Shown here: one piece after another, positions 32,901 to 43,039 of the stretch
Position numbering within the stretch: position 1 is the first letter of the stretch
How the letters are laid out: each line of letters starts with the position of its first letter
NCBI GenBank assembly: GCA_914767885.1
Contig: CAJZBQ010000051.1
Span: 628,001 to 692,000, forward strand
Direction of reading: 5' to 3'
Origin: Blepharisma stoltei
Lineage: Eukaryota > Ciliophora > Heterotrichea > Heterotrichida > Blepharismidae
DNA length: 64,000 nucleotides
Notes under the pieces: generated by a model
Databases searched by the model: none
What the model was told of the DNA's origin: nothing
What the model saw: only the letters and a program-made list of their open reading frames with translations
Made by a program: the position numbers and the translations under genes

Positions 32901-35097
32901 TATCAAAATTGATCATTCCATATTGAGGATTATTTAAGGTATTTACACATTCATAGCCTTGGCCACAGTCCATGCTTCCGCATGAAGTCATTCTGCTTAG
33001 CGGGTACTGCATAGCCCCAGATTCTAGGTTCATGCATTGATAGGTAAACATCCCACTAAATAATTGGTTGCCGATTATGCCAAAAATCAATAGAACAAAA
33101 AACAATATAATGAAAATATTTGATAGTGGCAAAATTGACCCCAAAAGTGCTAAAACAAGCACACGCAGACCCTTGAGCGAAGATATGCTTTTCAAAGGTC
33201 TTAGAATTCTAAGCGATCTAAGAGCACTTAAATTCACCCCAGAATTTGCATAGTTTGCAGCTCATGCAGTCACTAGAATAGTAAAATCAAGGATGTTCCA
33301 AGGATCTCTAATATACGAAGTTTTCTTGAAAATAAATCCATAAGCCAAAACTTTTAAAGCGAACTCTGCAGTGTAAACATATAAAAAAATCTGATCCATG
33401 ATTGATAGATTTTGAGGCTGAGAACTAGCATTTGGGTCTTCAATTGATAAAACTATCGCATTTGCAATAATAAAACATAAAATAATAGCATCAAAAGCTG
33501 GGTTACTCACAATATGATAGCAAAACTGAGAAACTCCACATTTTATCCTTAGTAATGCTTTTCTTAATTCGAGAAGAGGGTAATTGTCATTTAATTCTTC
33601 AATTATTTCAAATTGAGTAAACTCTCTGATCTTTAAATAGCCCTTAAGTGCCTCTGAGGTATCAAAGCTGAGTGTTGATTGATTGTCTGTATAGCTAGAC
33701 TTAAGACTTTTGATTGTGTTTCCAGCTGACTCCCCCCCATCCTTGATCGAACGATTGACTGTAAAAATTCCTAAAAATTGGGGAAATTAACCCCCATCCT
33801 TGATCGAACTATTTTCATATCATGCAAATTTTTATATATATAAAAGTATATTAGTTATCAAAAGCTTGGGAAGATGTACCTAATGAAGTTGTTTTCAGAG
33901 CTTTGAGACGACAGAAAGCTGCGAAATCAACCATCCGAAGTGATTAGTCATCAACCTAGGCTTAAAAACTCAATAATCTAAAAAATAGAGATCTTTAAAA
34001 ATTAAAAAAACAAAAATTTTAATTCAATAAGGAACAAATTAAAATTTATGCAGTTTAAAGGGGTAGCAAATAATCAAAATATTAAAAATTGGTATTTTAT
34101 TTAAATTAATTCAATTTTTTGCTTTAAAAATAATTATTAAATACTCTTAACCCTCTTATTTAAAAGTAAATAAAAAAAATATATATATATATTTTTATTT
34201 TATATATAAAATTTTTTTTTCCCAAAATATTTTTTTTTAACCCCCATCCTTGATCGAACGATGGCGAGTCGTTCGATCAAGGGATGGGGGGAGTGAGTAT
34301 TTTTTACTGCTATTATCCATGTCTAATTGCAGTAGAAAGCTAGGATTCATAGCAGTTGTATGCAAATTATTTTTTCCAATAAAAGAGCTTCGGAAAGATT
34401 CATTTAGACTCGATTCAAAGATCATTGGAGAGTAGTTTTGATCAAATGATTTGTTTTGGCCGTTTAGGGTAAAAGCATTATTTTCATAATCCTCTTGTTC
34501 TTCGATGTTGTTGGATTTATAGTGGTTTCTTCTGCTTTTTGCATCAGTGCATTCACTTGCGTTTGCTCAATCATCAGAGATGCTCTCATATCCTAGTCTA
34601 GAATTATAATTGAGCCAAATGCATCTTTAATATGGTGAAGAAGACCGACCTCTTTGATCAATTTTCTCAACAATGCAGGAAACAGCCAAGTTGGGAAACC
34701 GTACTGAGAAAAAGGCCCGGTGTTCCTGATGAATATCGAGCACGTGGGTTTTTTTGGTGTCTCAGATAGCTAACCCTTGGCATGGAGTTTTACCTCAAGT
34801 TTTCTTGGAAAGGGCCCAGTTAGAGATAGACCAGGTGAGTAGAGCGATAAGATTCTTGCAGAACTGCAAAAGGCTTGTGCTTAGCACGATACTGGGAGTT
34901 GTGTCCAGAGAATTAGCCCTAAAAACATGAAGCCAGAAAATTCAAAGTCGATTGTTAAAGACTCTCCTGTGGCCATCTGCTAAGATTGATTTTTGGCATA
35001 TGGGATGCAAATCTCTCCATTCTGAGAGATGGTGAACGTCAATTACTAATTTAATCGAATTTAATAAATAATTGGGCCAATACGATTTTTCTTGCAT
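26960..35097 (-). CDS. Four-domain voltage-gated cation channel alpha subunit A (Ca2+-type)
   Basis: ATG at 35095-35097, TAA at 26960-26962. After removal of three retroposons, two MITEs and one 15-nt intron the protein is 1,969 residues (one junction, 29426/29861, needs one base less). Four repeats of S1-S6 are present, each with an Arg-rich S4 (LRSLRILRPLKS; ALWAIRILRIFRVIRVVRLFR; VLRLLRILRPLRI; VIRTVRVLRVTRIIRLVKK). The pore loops read SISQESW, IMTAESW, TTQENW and STGENW, so the selectivity ring is EEEE, the CaV pattern. The long I-II linker is acidic and disordered; the C-terminus is EF-hand-region-like. Known: ciliary/cortical Ca2+ channels of this class carry the ciliate action potential. 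First of three tandem paralogues. Confidence 0.92.
27185..27199 (-). other. 15-nt spliceosomal intron in channel A
   Basis: Minus strand GTAAAATTTATATAG, exactly 15 nt, GT..AG. Without splicing the frame ends in TAG; with it the C-terminal tail continues for ~70 codons and aligns with channel C (TNLFFAMIYA.SVF.SW.NWTKKRR). The same position holds a 15-nt intron in channel C. Confidence 0.9.
28603..29024 (+). mobile_element. SINE (family 3, full-length type) with 18-bp TSD and 5' hairpin
   Basis: GAATAGGAGCATGACCAT at 28585-28602 and 29025-29042. The 5' 70 bp fold into a long hairpin (AAATAAAATTGCTT... against ...AAGCAATTTTATTT). The body (AGAACTTCTGCACAGCAACA, GAGCTGAGTC) matches the element at 29446. 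The tail is GATAATTAAGATTAAGATAA. Inserted in channel A between the domain III pore and S6; exact removal gives GYKDGHAPIQGYFPS in frame. Confidence 0.92.
29446..29860 (+). mobile_element. SINE (family 3, full-length type) with ~20-bp TSD and (GTTAA)n tail
   Basis: GTTAAAGCAAGATCAATAAA at 29426-29445 and 29861-29880; part of it may be shared with the (GTTAA)n tail. Second copy of the 28.6-kb element with its own 5' hairpin (GAGAGAAATTAGC TTT GCTAATTTTCTCTC at its tip); its 3' third is the part present at 12088. Inserted in channel A near domain III S3-S4. Removal leaves one T too many for the paralogous reading LSIIDLALTNLN. Confidence 0.88.
30269..30573 (-). mobile_element. Family A MITE/IES, inverted, TAA-flanked
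   Basis: TAA at 30266-30268 and 30574-30576. Diverged copy: the hairpin end is reduced, and the direct-repeat end keeps CTCCGTGAGTGAAC. It lies in the domain II-III linker of channel A. The joint reads ENVYLDDLHTAST in frame. Confidence 0.9.
33730..34293. mobile_element. Family B MITE/IES with TGA flanks (no TA)
   Basis: TGA at 33727-33729 and 34294-34296. Nearly identical to the 24.4-kb copy, same orientation. It sits in the N-terminal cytosolic part of channel A; keeping one TGA gives SSKKYSAGNTIKS, aligning with channel C (IYSAANSF). Period 567 bp, divisible by three. Confidence 0.92.
34619..35067. mobile_element. Retroposon separating the channel A start codon from its body
   Basis: ATAATTGAGCCAA (34606-34618) and ATAATTGGGCCAA (35068-35080) are the TSDs, with one mismatch. 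The insert is GC-rich at the left and ends in an AT-rich tail (TAATTTAATCGAATTTAATA). Removal (462 bp, divisible by three) places ATG-CAA-GAA-AAA-TCG-TAT in frame with TGG CTC AAT TAT; without it the frame runs into TAA with no Met. Confidence 0.8.
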
Positions 35098-35504
35098 ATT
35101 TATCAAAAATTATTGATAGGCAATATTTTGAATTTATGCTTATTGCTTTAGAGCAGTTGATTAAGCTCAGTCATATGGATTAAATGCCTACATTACTTAA
35201 AAATTTAACTTTTAAGCAGTTTCAGAATGAAATAAAATAAAATTTAGTAAATTTATAAAAAATATTTGCATATATCAGAATTCATATATTAAATAAATAT
35301 ATTTAATTTGGAAATTAAACAGTAAATATTAATTAACTCTTATGAAAATAAGAATTAAAAATATATACTTATTAAATAATGATTAAGTGATTTTCGAGGA
35401 ATCACCTATATTTTAGATGTGACAACTCAATAAACTATTTTATAATAGCTAATTTTCATTTAAAAGCTTTAATAAACCTAAGAATTAAACATGATAGTGT
35501 ATGG
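35098..35504. other. Intergenic between channels A and B
   Basis: About 400 bp, strongly AT-rich, with no element ends or gene. It would hold the channel A promoter and channel B 3' UTR. Confidence 0.5.
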
Positions 35505-38500
35505 CTATGTATTTATTTGGTCTTCAGATGCAACTGAGTTTTCACCTGGAAATTCAATCTCAGAAAATTGTGGTGTCACACTAATTGACCCGTAATTTTT
35601 ATTTTTTCTCCTTTTAATCCAATTTGCTCAGCTTCTGAACACTGTTCTTGCGTATATCATTGACATAATCAAATTATTTTTTTGTTTGCCATTGTTCTGA
35701 TCCTTCTGAGTTAGTTTTCCCTTATTTTCTGTTGAATTTGTTTTTTGTTTTAATTTTTGTAGCTTCTTCGACGTTTTTAGCTCTTCTTTCCTCAATAACT
35801 TTTGAGAGTCAATATCAATATCCCTTTTGAGGAATTTTGAATATTTTCTTTTCATTACAGCAAATAACATATCATTATAGTATACAAAACCCTCAAAAAA
35901 CTCCGTAGCAAGTGATTTTTCCTAGCAGCCCATTTGATAGAAACTTTTTCTCGTCAGGCATTTGCTCTAAAAGCCCTTATGCCTTACTGCCCTTCCATGA
36001 ACGAACAAAAAATTTTTTAAATAACAAAATTAGTATAAAAAAAAAATATTTGATATATTAGTGATATTTAGTATAATGAAATCTCTAGTAATTCTGTTGA
36101 ATTGCGTTTTTTAAAGTATAGATTTTACAAATTATTTAATTTTTACTTTCCAATATTGGGATTTTTTAAATTTATAAAATAAAATTTATTCTTTAAATAA
36201 TTAACCCCGAATGAAATTTTTGTTCACTCACAGAAGGGGAGTTAATAGGAAAAAAATTTGAATAAATTGTACTAAAGAATCTTTGCAAGAGGAAGTGACC
36301 TAAAAGAAAATATATGTAACCCTCAAAATCTATATCTATTTGCATTATCAATAGTAGCTTAATGACTTTTCCGTAGGTATATTGATCAGATACACCCAAG
36401 TCATTCCCAAGTGCATACATAAAATCGACTAAAAATTTATAGTGTATTTTCTTTCCCTGAGTCGACTCTGTATATGTTGCTCAGACTTTTTTGAATTTTT
36501 TTACATCTTTATTAAACATAATAACGCCACTTTGAGCGTCATTTGTAAAATCTTCATAATCTTGAAGAATCACCATAACAAATAAATTCAGCATAATAAA
36601 CGTGGTCAATGAAATAAAAGATATTCAATATATGTAAGAAACTGCCTTTCCTGCAGAGGATTTTGCACAATCATCCATTGACATTGCCCAACCTTCTCCA
36701 GTAGCATGGATGAAAAGCTTTAAAAGCGCTTTATCGAAATCATACATATATTATAATGGAGTGACGAATCGACCCACCCTCTTAACTTATGTAGCTAGCA
36801 TGCCAAGGTGGCGTAGGGACCCTCGAGGAAAGGAGGATAGAGTTCGGGAAAGTGTATCCAGACATATTTTTCCTATTTTGGTGAAGAGCAATGTAGGGTT
36901 AGCGACCGCATGCTCCTTCATGATGTAGATTTTGCCCCAAAGAAGAACGGAGCCGAGAGTTGAAAAGGGATCTCCCAGCAGAGCCACCGGTATGTTTCCT
37001 GACCAATCGGACCTTTTCTCAATTTGAAGCTTTGGATTTCGGATTTCTATTTTTGGCCAGTTGATCAGAAAAATTAAACCATTTGAATTTTCCATGGTAG
37101 ATATCTTTTGTTTTGCAAGCTACTTATCCAATTACTGGGGAGCAAGTGAAGGCCTTTTTAGGCAGAGCAGCATTTTTGAGGTCGTGCACGAAGGAGGTAT
37201 TACTGATGGATGCAATACTTCATGATTATAGTAACTTTTCTATAAGTAATATAATGATAACGCTTTATCGAAATTGTTCATATTATTGTAAGAATCGAAA
37301 TTTGTTCCATTATCTATTGAGTGAAATAAATACACACCTAAGATGGCATAAATCACAAAAATCAATAGTAAAATGGCAGATACATTAAGTATTGATGGAA
37401 TTGAGTAGGAAAGCAGAGTAATCAAATCTTGCATAGTCTTGAATTTTTTTATAAGGCGAATAATTTTTGTGACTCGTAGCACTCTTAATGCTCTGACTAA
37501 TTGTGGCACCGTTGCCAATACTGAACCTTCTTGAGGAATCATACCAGAGAGGAAAAAATCCAAAATAGAAACAATGACTACAAAAAAATCAAAGCGATTT
37601 CATCTATCTTTAAAGTAAGATTTTCCAAGCGCAATTATTTTGATAGCCGCTTCAGAAATAAAAATGAAGGTAAAGCTCATGTTAAAAAGCTCAAGAAAAT
37701 CCTGATATTTTTGCGGAGCTTGATCATAATACAAGCACATTAATATAAAATTGAGGATGATGCATGTAATTATAAATGCTTCAAAAATTCAATTGCTTTG
37801 GAATTTATAAAAAATTAGTCGGATTTTATTTTGCGGTTTATTTATAGTATCAATTTCAGGCTTTGACTGTGTTATTAAAGATTGGATCTCAACCCATATC
37901 ATTTGCTCTTTTGTTAAAAGAAGCGATCCTAATGAACTCTCATGCTGCTTAGCTTCAATAAATTTTTCAAAGACAACTCCAATGAGTAAGTTTATAAAAA
38001 AAATTGAACACATGCACATGTGAATAACAAAATAATAAGCTGCGTTAGGGTTATTGTTAGGATAAAGTGCATGGCCAGGCTTAGTTGTTGCACAAGTTAA
38101 ATACATGTAATCTGATCAATCATCTTCAGACGTCAGTATAAATGATGCAACCATAGCTTCAAAGACGTTGTCAAAATTAAAGAAATATAAATCCCAAGTG
38201 TAGCCCATTTCTTCACATTTTTCTTGAGTAAATATTCAAGAAAACGAACAAAAATAAAGCTTTCCAGCGAATAGAGAAACACCTAAAATCGAAAAAATTA
38301 ATCAAAGAATTAGAATTGCGCTTGCTACATTGAGAACCCCTATTAAGGACTCAATTAAAGCATTTATCATAATTTTCATTTGGACATTGTGTGTGATTAT
38401 TCTTAAAGGACGCAAGATTCTTACTCCCCCCTCCGTGAGCGAACAAAACCATTAGAAAAATCCCTATTTTTTGCTCTCGAAGCCCGCCCTCCGTGAGCGA

Positions 38501-41500
38501 ACAAAAAATTGTTTTAATAGAAAAATTTTTTATGGAAAAAAAATTTGATATATAAGTGATAATTAGTATAACGAAATCTCGAGTTAATTCTGTTTAATTT
38601 TAAACAAATTGCGTTTTTAAAACATGCATTTTACAAATTAAATTAATATTTGCTTTCCAATTTTTTATAGAAGTGGGATTTTTTTTTAAATTTCGGAAAA
38701 AACAATTTTCTGATATGAATTGTTTTTTAAAAAAAAAAATAAATTAACCCCCCTCCATGAGCGAACAAAAATTTTTTTTGTGAGGGGGAGTTAGCAATCT
38801 CAAAACTTTTATCATTGGCCAGGAAAAATCTGTTAAAGCCAAGTCTGTGATCGATAATATAACAATGGCAAAATCCAATTGACATCAATGATTTCTTAAA
38901 TATGACCCCTTAGAAATAACAAACCCCATAGATATAGATTTTATAGCCATCTCAAGTCCAAAAATGCAAGTAAAAGCAATGTCTAAATTATTTGATATGG
39001 TTATTTTGATATTGTTGGGGTCCACATCAAATAAATAAGTATCCCATATTAGCTTTGCAGTGCTTAATGCTATCACGATCAAAGCACAGACTTCAAATGC
39101 ATGATGATTTGACAAACGATAACAAAACTTTCTCAATTTATTTTCTTTTGAAAAAATTCAAAAACTTCTGCTACATTCAATTTCAGCAAAATAAATCATG
39201 CTTTTTCTATTTATGCTACTATTTTTCAAGTCTTCTAATGACTTGCCAGCTTCATCATTTTCATTTTCTTCAAAGTTCTTTTTAATGCTAGGCTGTATCT
39301 TTTGTCGAATTTTTTGTTTTTGGGAAGAAATAGATGTTTTGTGAGATAATCTAGTTGAATTAGCTTCTGAATTAAAATCATTATCTTCATTAGAAAATAT
39401 GTCAAGAACTAAAGCTAAAGCAATACTTAATAAAATTTCATGCCCAACAATAAGCCAAATCACTGGAAAAAGAACGCCACTATAGCTATAGTCAGTTCTC
39501 ATTGAATAAAGTTCTTGATAATTCCAATTAGCCCCTGTCATGATTTGGAAAATCGAAAGAAATGAAAAATAAAGATCATTAAAGTTATAGCCAATATGTG
39601 CCTCATAAAATTCCATTTTTCCTGCAAATAGCTGAACACCAAGTATTGTAAAAATAATTAAAAAGAGACCTTGGAAAATGATGATATAAAAAAACATAGA
39701 AACATTGTGGGATAATTTATCCATAATGTGGTTCATTGTTTCCATGTACCTGAATAATTTAACAACTCTGGTTACCCTGAAAATTCTAAATACGCGGATT
39801 GCTCATATAGCACTAAATGCAGATTTTGAGCCAGATATATAAATAAACTCAATAAATGCCAAGATAGAAATCGCCCCATCAAACAAATTCATTTTTTCAC
39901 GGCAATATCCTACTAGCCCCATTGCAATAATTTTTATTGCCATTTCTGCAATAAAGATTATTGTAAACATTGAATTGATTTCTGAAAGTGTGTTGTCAAG
40001 ATTTTCATCGATCCCATAATAGTTTATCGACAATACTGTAGTATTAAATATAATGCAAATAATCATAAAATAAATGAAAAATTTACTTTTTATAAATACC
40101 AATAGAGGATATTTAAATTTTTCTCAGTTTCCCATAAATCCTGGTGTCCATATCATAAATGCCATGCTATCAATTTTTTCTCTATACTCATTAGCCTCAG
40201 AGTTTATATCAATATCATACCCTGATCAATCTCCTATAACATTATTTTTATCTAAATCATTTTGCTTCAGAAATTTTATAATTTTTGGGACATCAATCGT
40301 CATTTTATAAAATGCTTTACTTTTTGATTGCTTTTTGCACAAATATTTAAAAATATCAGAAAAATCCCCTTTATGTTTGTATTTATTCAAAAAGTTTGCG
40401 ATCTCATTTTCTCATTTTTGTGTAAGTTTTTCTATGTTAGTATAAATACTTTGGCTCCCTCTATATACAAATTTATAAGTTGGAAGTTTTGGCATCTTGT
40501 CAAATTCATTTTCTATAATAAAATCCTGCAGGACATCTTCTATAGAGCTTGAGCTAATTTCATTATTTTCTTCTAAAAAAGCTTTAACCTTTGTATGCTC
40601 AGAAAGTTTTTTTAGTTTTCCTATTAAATCTTTCTGAATTTTTAAATTTTTTATTCTTGTAACTACTTGTGGAAGCTTATCTGATGAACTTTTGGTGCCA
40701 GAGCGTTTAAGATTAGAGCTAAATACAGTGGTTATCCTTGATATTAATGATGCCTTTTTTGCTAATTTTTCTTTGGTATCAATATTGATATCTTGGATAG
40801 AAATAGTATCGTTTTTGGTACGTGACTTTATTAAGAAATCTTCTTCGATATTTAATGATAATGAGCTTTGATCTACCAAATCAAAACTTTTATTCTCTTG
40901 AATTATAAGAGCGGAATCCTGCTTTTGTCTAAACTTGCTCATGCTTAAAGTCATTGACCCCAGGCTATCAGTTATCTCATACTTATTGAAAATTGGACTA
41001 CTTTCAAATAAGTTTTCAGAAGAATCAATTAATTCATACATTTCGCTTGTATTTCTATTTCTTGAAGCAATTTCTGCCTTTTTAAAAATATCATGCATTT
41101 TTAGGCCTATCTTGTTTAACTTTACAAATTTTTCATCAGTATTGTCTGAATTTTTTGATATAAGCTTACATTCATGATTTTCATATTGCAGTGAGGAGTT
41201 CTCATTATTAGATATATGTTTTTCGTATTTCTCTGAAGCTTCAGCATCTTCAAAAGAGTCACTTTGAGATATTAAATAATTTAACAGTGATAAATTTGCC
41301 GATTCATCTTCTTTTATGTCTTTTAATTTATGCTTCAGCCTAACCTTTTCCATTTCTTTTGAAAAATTTGAAAATAAAATCACTTCCATCATATTCAGCA
41401 ACAAAAAATTCCCAAAAAACATCAAAGATACAGAATACAGAATTGCAGCAAATTGGTTAAGCGTTCGTTCCCCATATTCCATTATTTCAGCCCAGCCTTC

Positions 41501-42718
41501 TTGATTTACTATTGTAAAGCTTTGTAGGACCCCAATTAAGACATTATCAAAATTTGTAAAGCCGAACTCAGGATTTGCTAAAGTTTGAACACAAACATTT
41601 CCTGATGGGCATGCCATTGTCCCGCAGACTGAATAGCCATCTATAAAGCTTTCACTATATTTGCCTGTTTCTAAATCCATACATTGGTATTTAAATAATC
41701 CTCCGAATAGTTGATATCCTATTATTGCGTATAATAAAAGCACAAAAAATAGGATTATCAATATGTTCGCTAAAGGGACAATAGAGCCTAAAAGTGCTAA
41801 CACAAGCACTTTCAAACCTTTTAGAGATGAAATACTTTTTAATGGTCTGAGGACTCTTAGGCTTCGCAGAGCATTGAAATTTAAGCCTTGATTTGAATAA
41901 AATTTTGAAATATAAACAGTAAGGAGAATAAAAAAATCTAAAACATTTCATGCATCTCTGAGATATGCATTTTTGCAAAAAATAAATCCAAATGCAATAA
42001 CTTTTAATGCAAATTCTGTTGTGTAAACATAAAAAAAAATATCTTCAAGAATTTCAAGGGATGGAGATTGAGCGGATTTGTTTGGGTCTTCGAGGGCCAA
42101 CACTACTGTATTCATAAAAATAAAGCATAAAATTAAGATATCAAATATAGGATTTGTAACAATTTTATTGCAAAGCTGAACAAATGCACATCTTATGCGG
42201 AGTACGGCTTTTCGAAATTCAAGCATTGGGAAATTGTCAAATTTTTCGTCAATCTCTTCAAATTCTGTTCACTCACGTATTCTTATGTATCCTCTTGCTA
42301 GTTCTGAGTCATCAAAATCAATGGTTGGTTTATGCGATAAAAGTGATTTTACTGTTTGAAATTCTGGGACATTTGTATTCAGTTTTGAATGGTAATATCC
42401 ATTCTCTATGCGGTCTTGAAAAAAAGAAGACAAGGCATTTGCTTTAGGATAGTCTTCATCTCAATTAATTGTCTGCAAAGTATTATTTAGCGACGTGTCT
42501 GATATCAAGCGCTGAGATTTAACTTGGCTTGCAGTTGATTTATTTTTTGGAGAAATAGAAAAATTAAATCTCTCTGCAGACTTGCTAAAAAGGCTCTGAT
42601 TAGGAATATTTGATTGAGAAGGTTCGGCCTGTCTTGTTTTGCTTAGATAGTTTTCAGAAAAATTTTCTGGATTCTCAGTATTAATCTGAGAAAATGATTT
42701 AGAAGGCTTCTGTAACAT
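35505..42718 (-). CDS. Four-domain voltage-gated cation channel alpha subunit B (altered selectivity filter)
   Basis: Start ATG 42716-42718 (a Met 21 codons upstream lies in AT-rich, UTR-like sequence), stop TAG 35505-35507. Removing two retroposons and one MITE gives 1,959 residues in one frame. It is homologous to channels A and C along its length, including the ordered S4 segments (LRSLRVLRPLKS; LVRALRVLRVTKIIRLIKK). Pore loops read NQEGW, TGANW, SEDDW and TGEGW, so the selectivity ring is E-A-D-E rather than EEEE; the domain II alanine is read directly at ~39525. Known: changes in this ring alter ion selectivity, as in NaV (DEKA) and NALCN (EEKE). It lacks the C-terminal 15-nt intron of A and C. 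Middle of the tandem array. Confidence 0.9.
35899..36317. mobile_element. Retroposon with 11-bp TSD lacking TA, carrying a nested MITE
   Basis: AACCCTCAAAA at 35888-35898 and 36318-36328. Exact removal joins DFEG to FVYYNDM, matching DSEGYIYYNDM (A) and DADGFIYYNDM (C). A MITE (35987-36241) sits inside it. The duplication has no TA; a TA-to-TA alternative is in frame but deletes residues conserved in the paralogues. Confidence 0.82.
35987..36241 (-). mobile_element. Degenerate family A MITE nested in a retroposon
   Basis: TTA at 35984-35986 and 36242-36244. The ends keep CCCTTCCATGAACGAAC and GTTCACTCACAGAAGGGGAG; the core AGTATAATGAAATCTCTAG is family A in reverse. It is inside the 35.9-kb retroposon, so the MITE arrived later. 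Confidence 0.82.
36741..37260. mobile_element. Retroposon with 14-bp TSD in channel B
   Basis: CGCTTTATCGAAAT at 36727-36740 and 37261-37274, period 534 bp (divisible by three). Removal joins NNFDKALLKLFIHATGEGW, restoring the domain IV pore. It carries a 102-codon minus-strand frame (36787-37095) of no recognised family, starting near one edge. Confidence 0.87.
38424..38790 (-). mobile_element. Family A MITE/IES, inverted, TTA-flanked
   Basis: TTA at 38421-38423 and 38791-38793. It interrupts the domain III S4 of channel B; the joint gives KVLRLLRILRPLRII, identical in pattern to A and C. The hairpin end has decayed (TTTTTTTTGTGAGGGGGAG). Confidence 0.92.
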
Positions 42719-43039
42719 TAATTTTAAGAAAATAATATAGTTAGAATAAAACCATTGTTTGATTAAATAAAAATACCTCATATTTCAAATTGATTATGCT
42801 TTCTATTTTTTTATTCTAGTTTAAAATTCTTATTATTAAAATATCCCTAAAACTACTATGGAGATTTAATACTGATGGAAATAACTAGATCTTAAATGAC
42901 TTAACTAATTCTGATTTCACGAAAAAATGATTCTGAAAACAAGCATAATTTTATTATTACATATGAATTGGATATTTTTTGATTTACTTTCAATAAGATA
43001 ACACTTTAATTCAACTTATTTCAAAACGGATAATCCGTA
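42719..43039. other. Divergent intergenic region, channel B / FAM135-like
   Basis: 321 bp between two divergent starts, AT-rich, with no element ends. It must carry both promoters; no specific motif can be defended. Confidence 0.5.

Noticed and set aside
36787-37095. 102-codon minus-strand frame as a host gene
   Set aside because: Entirely inside the retroposon that splits channel B; no recognised family.
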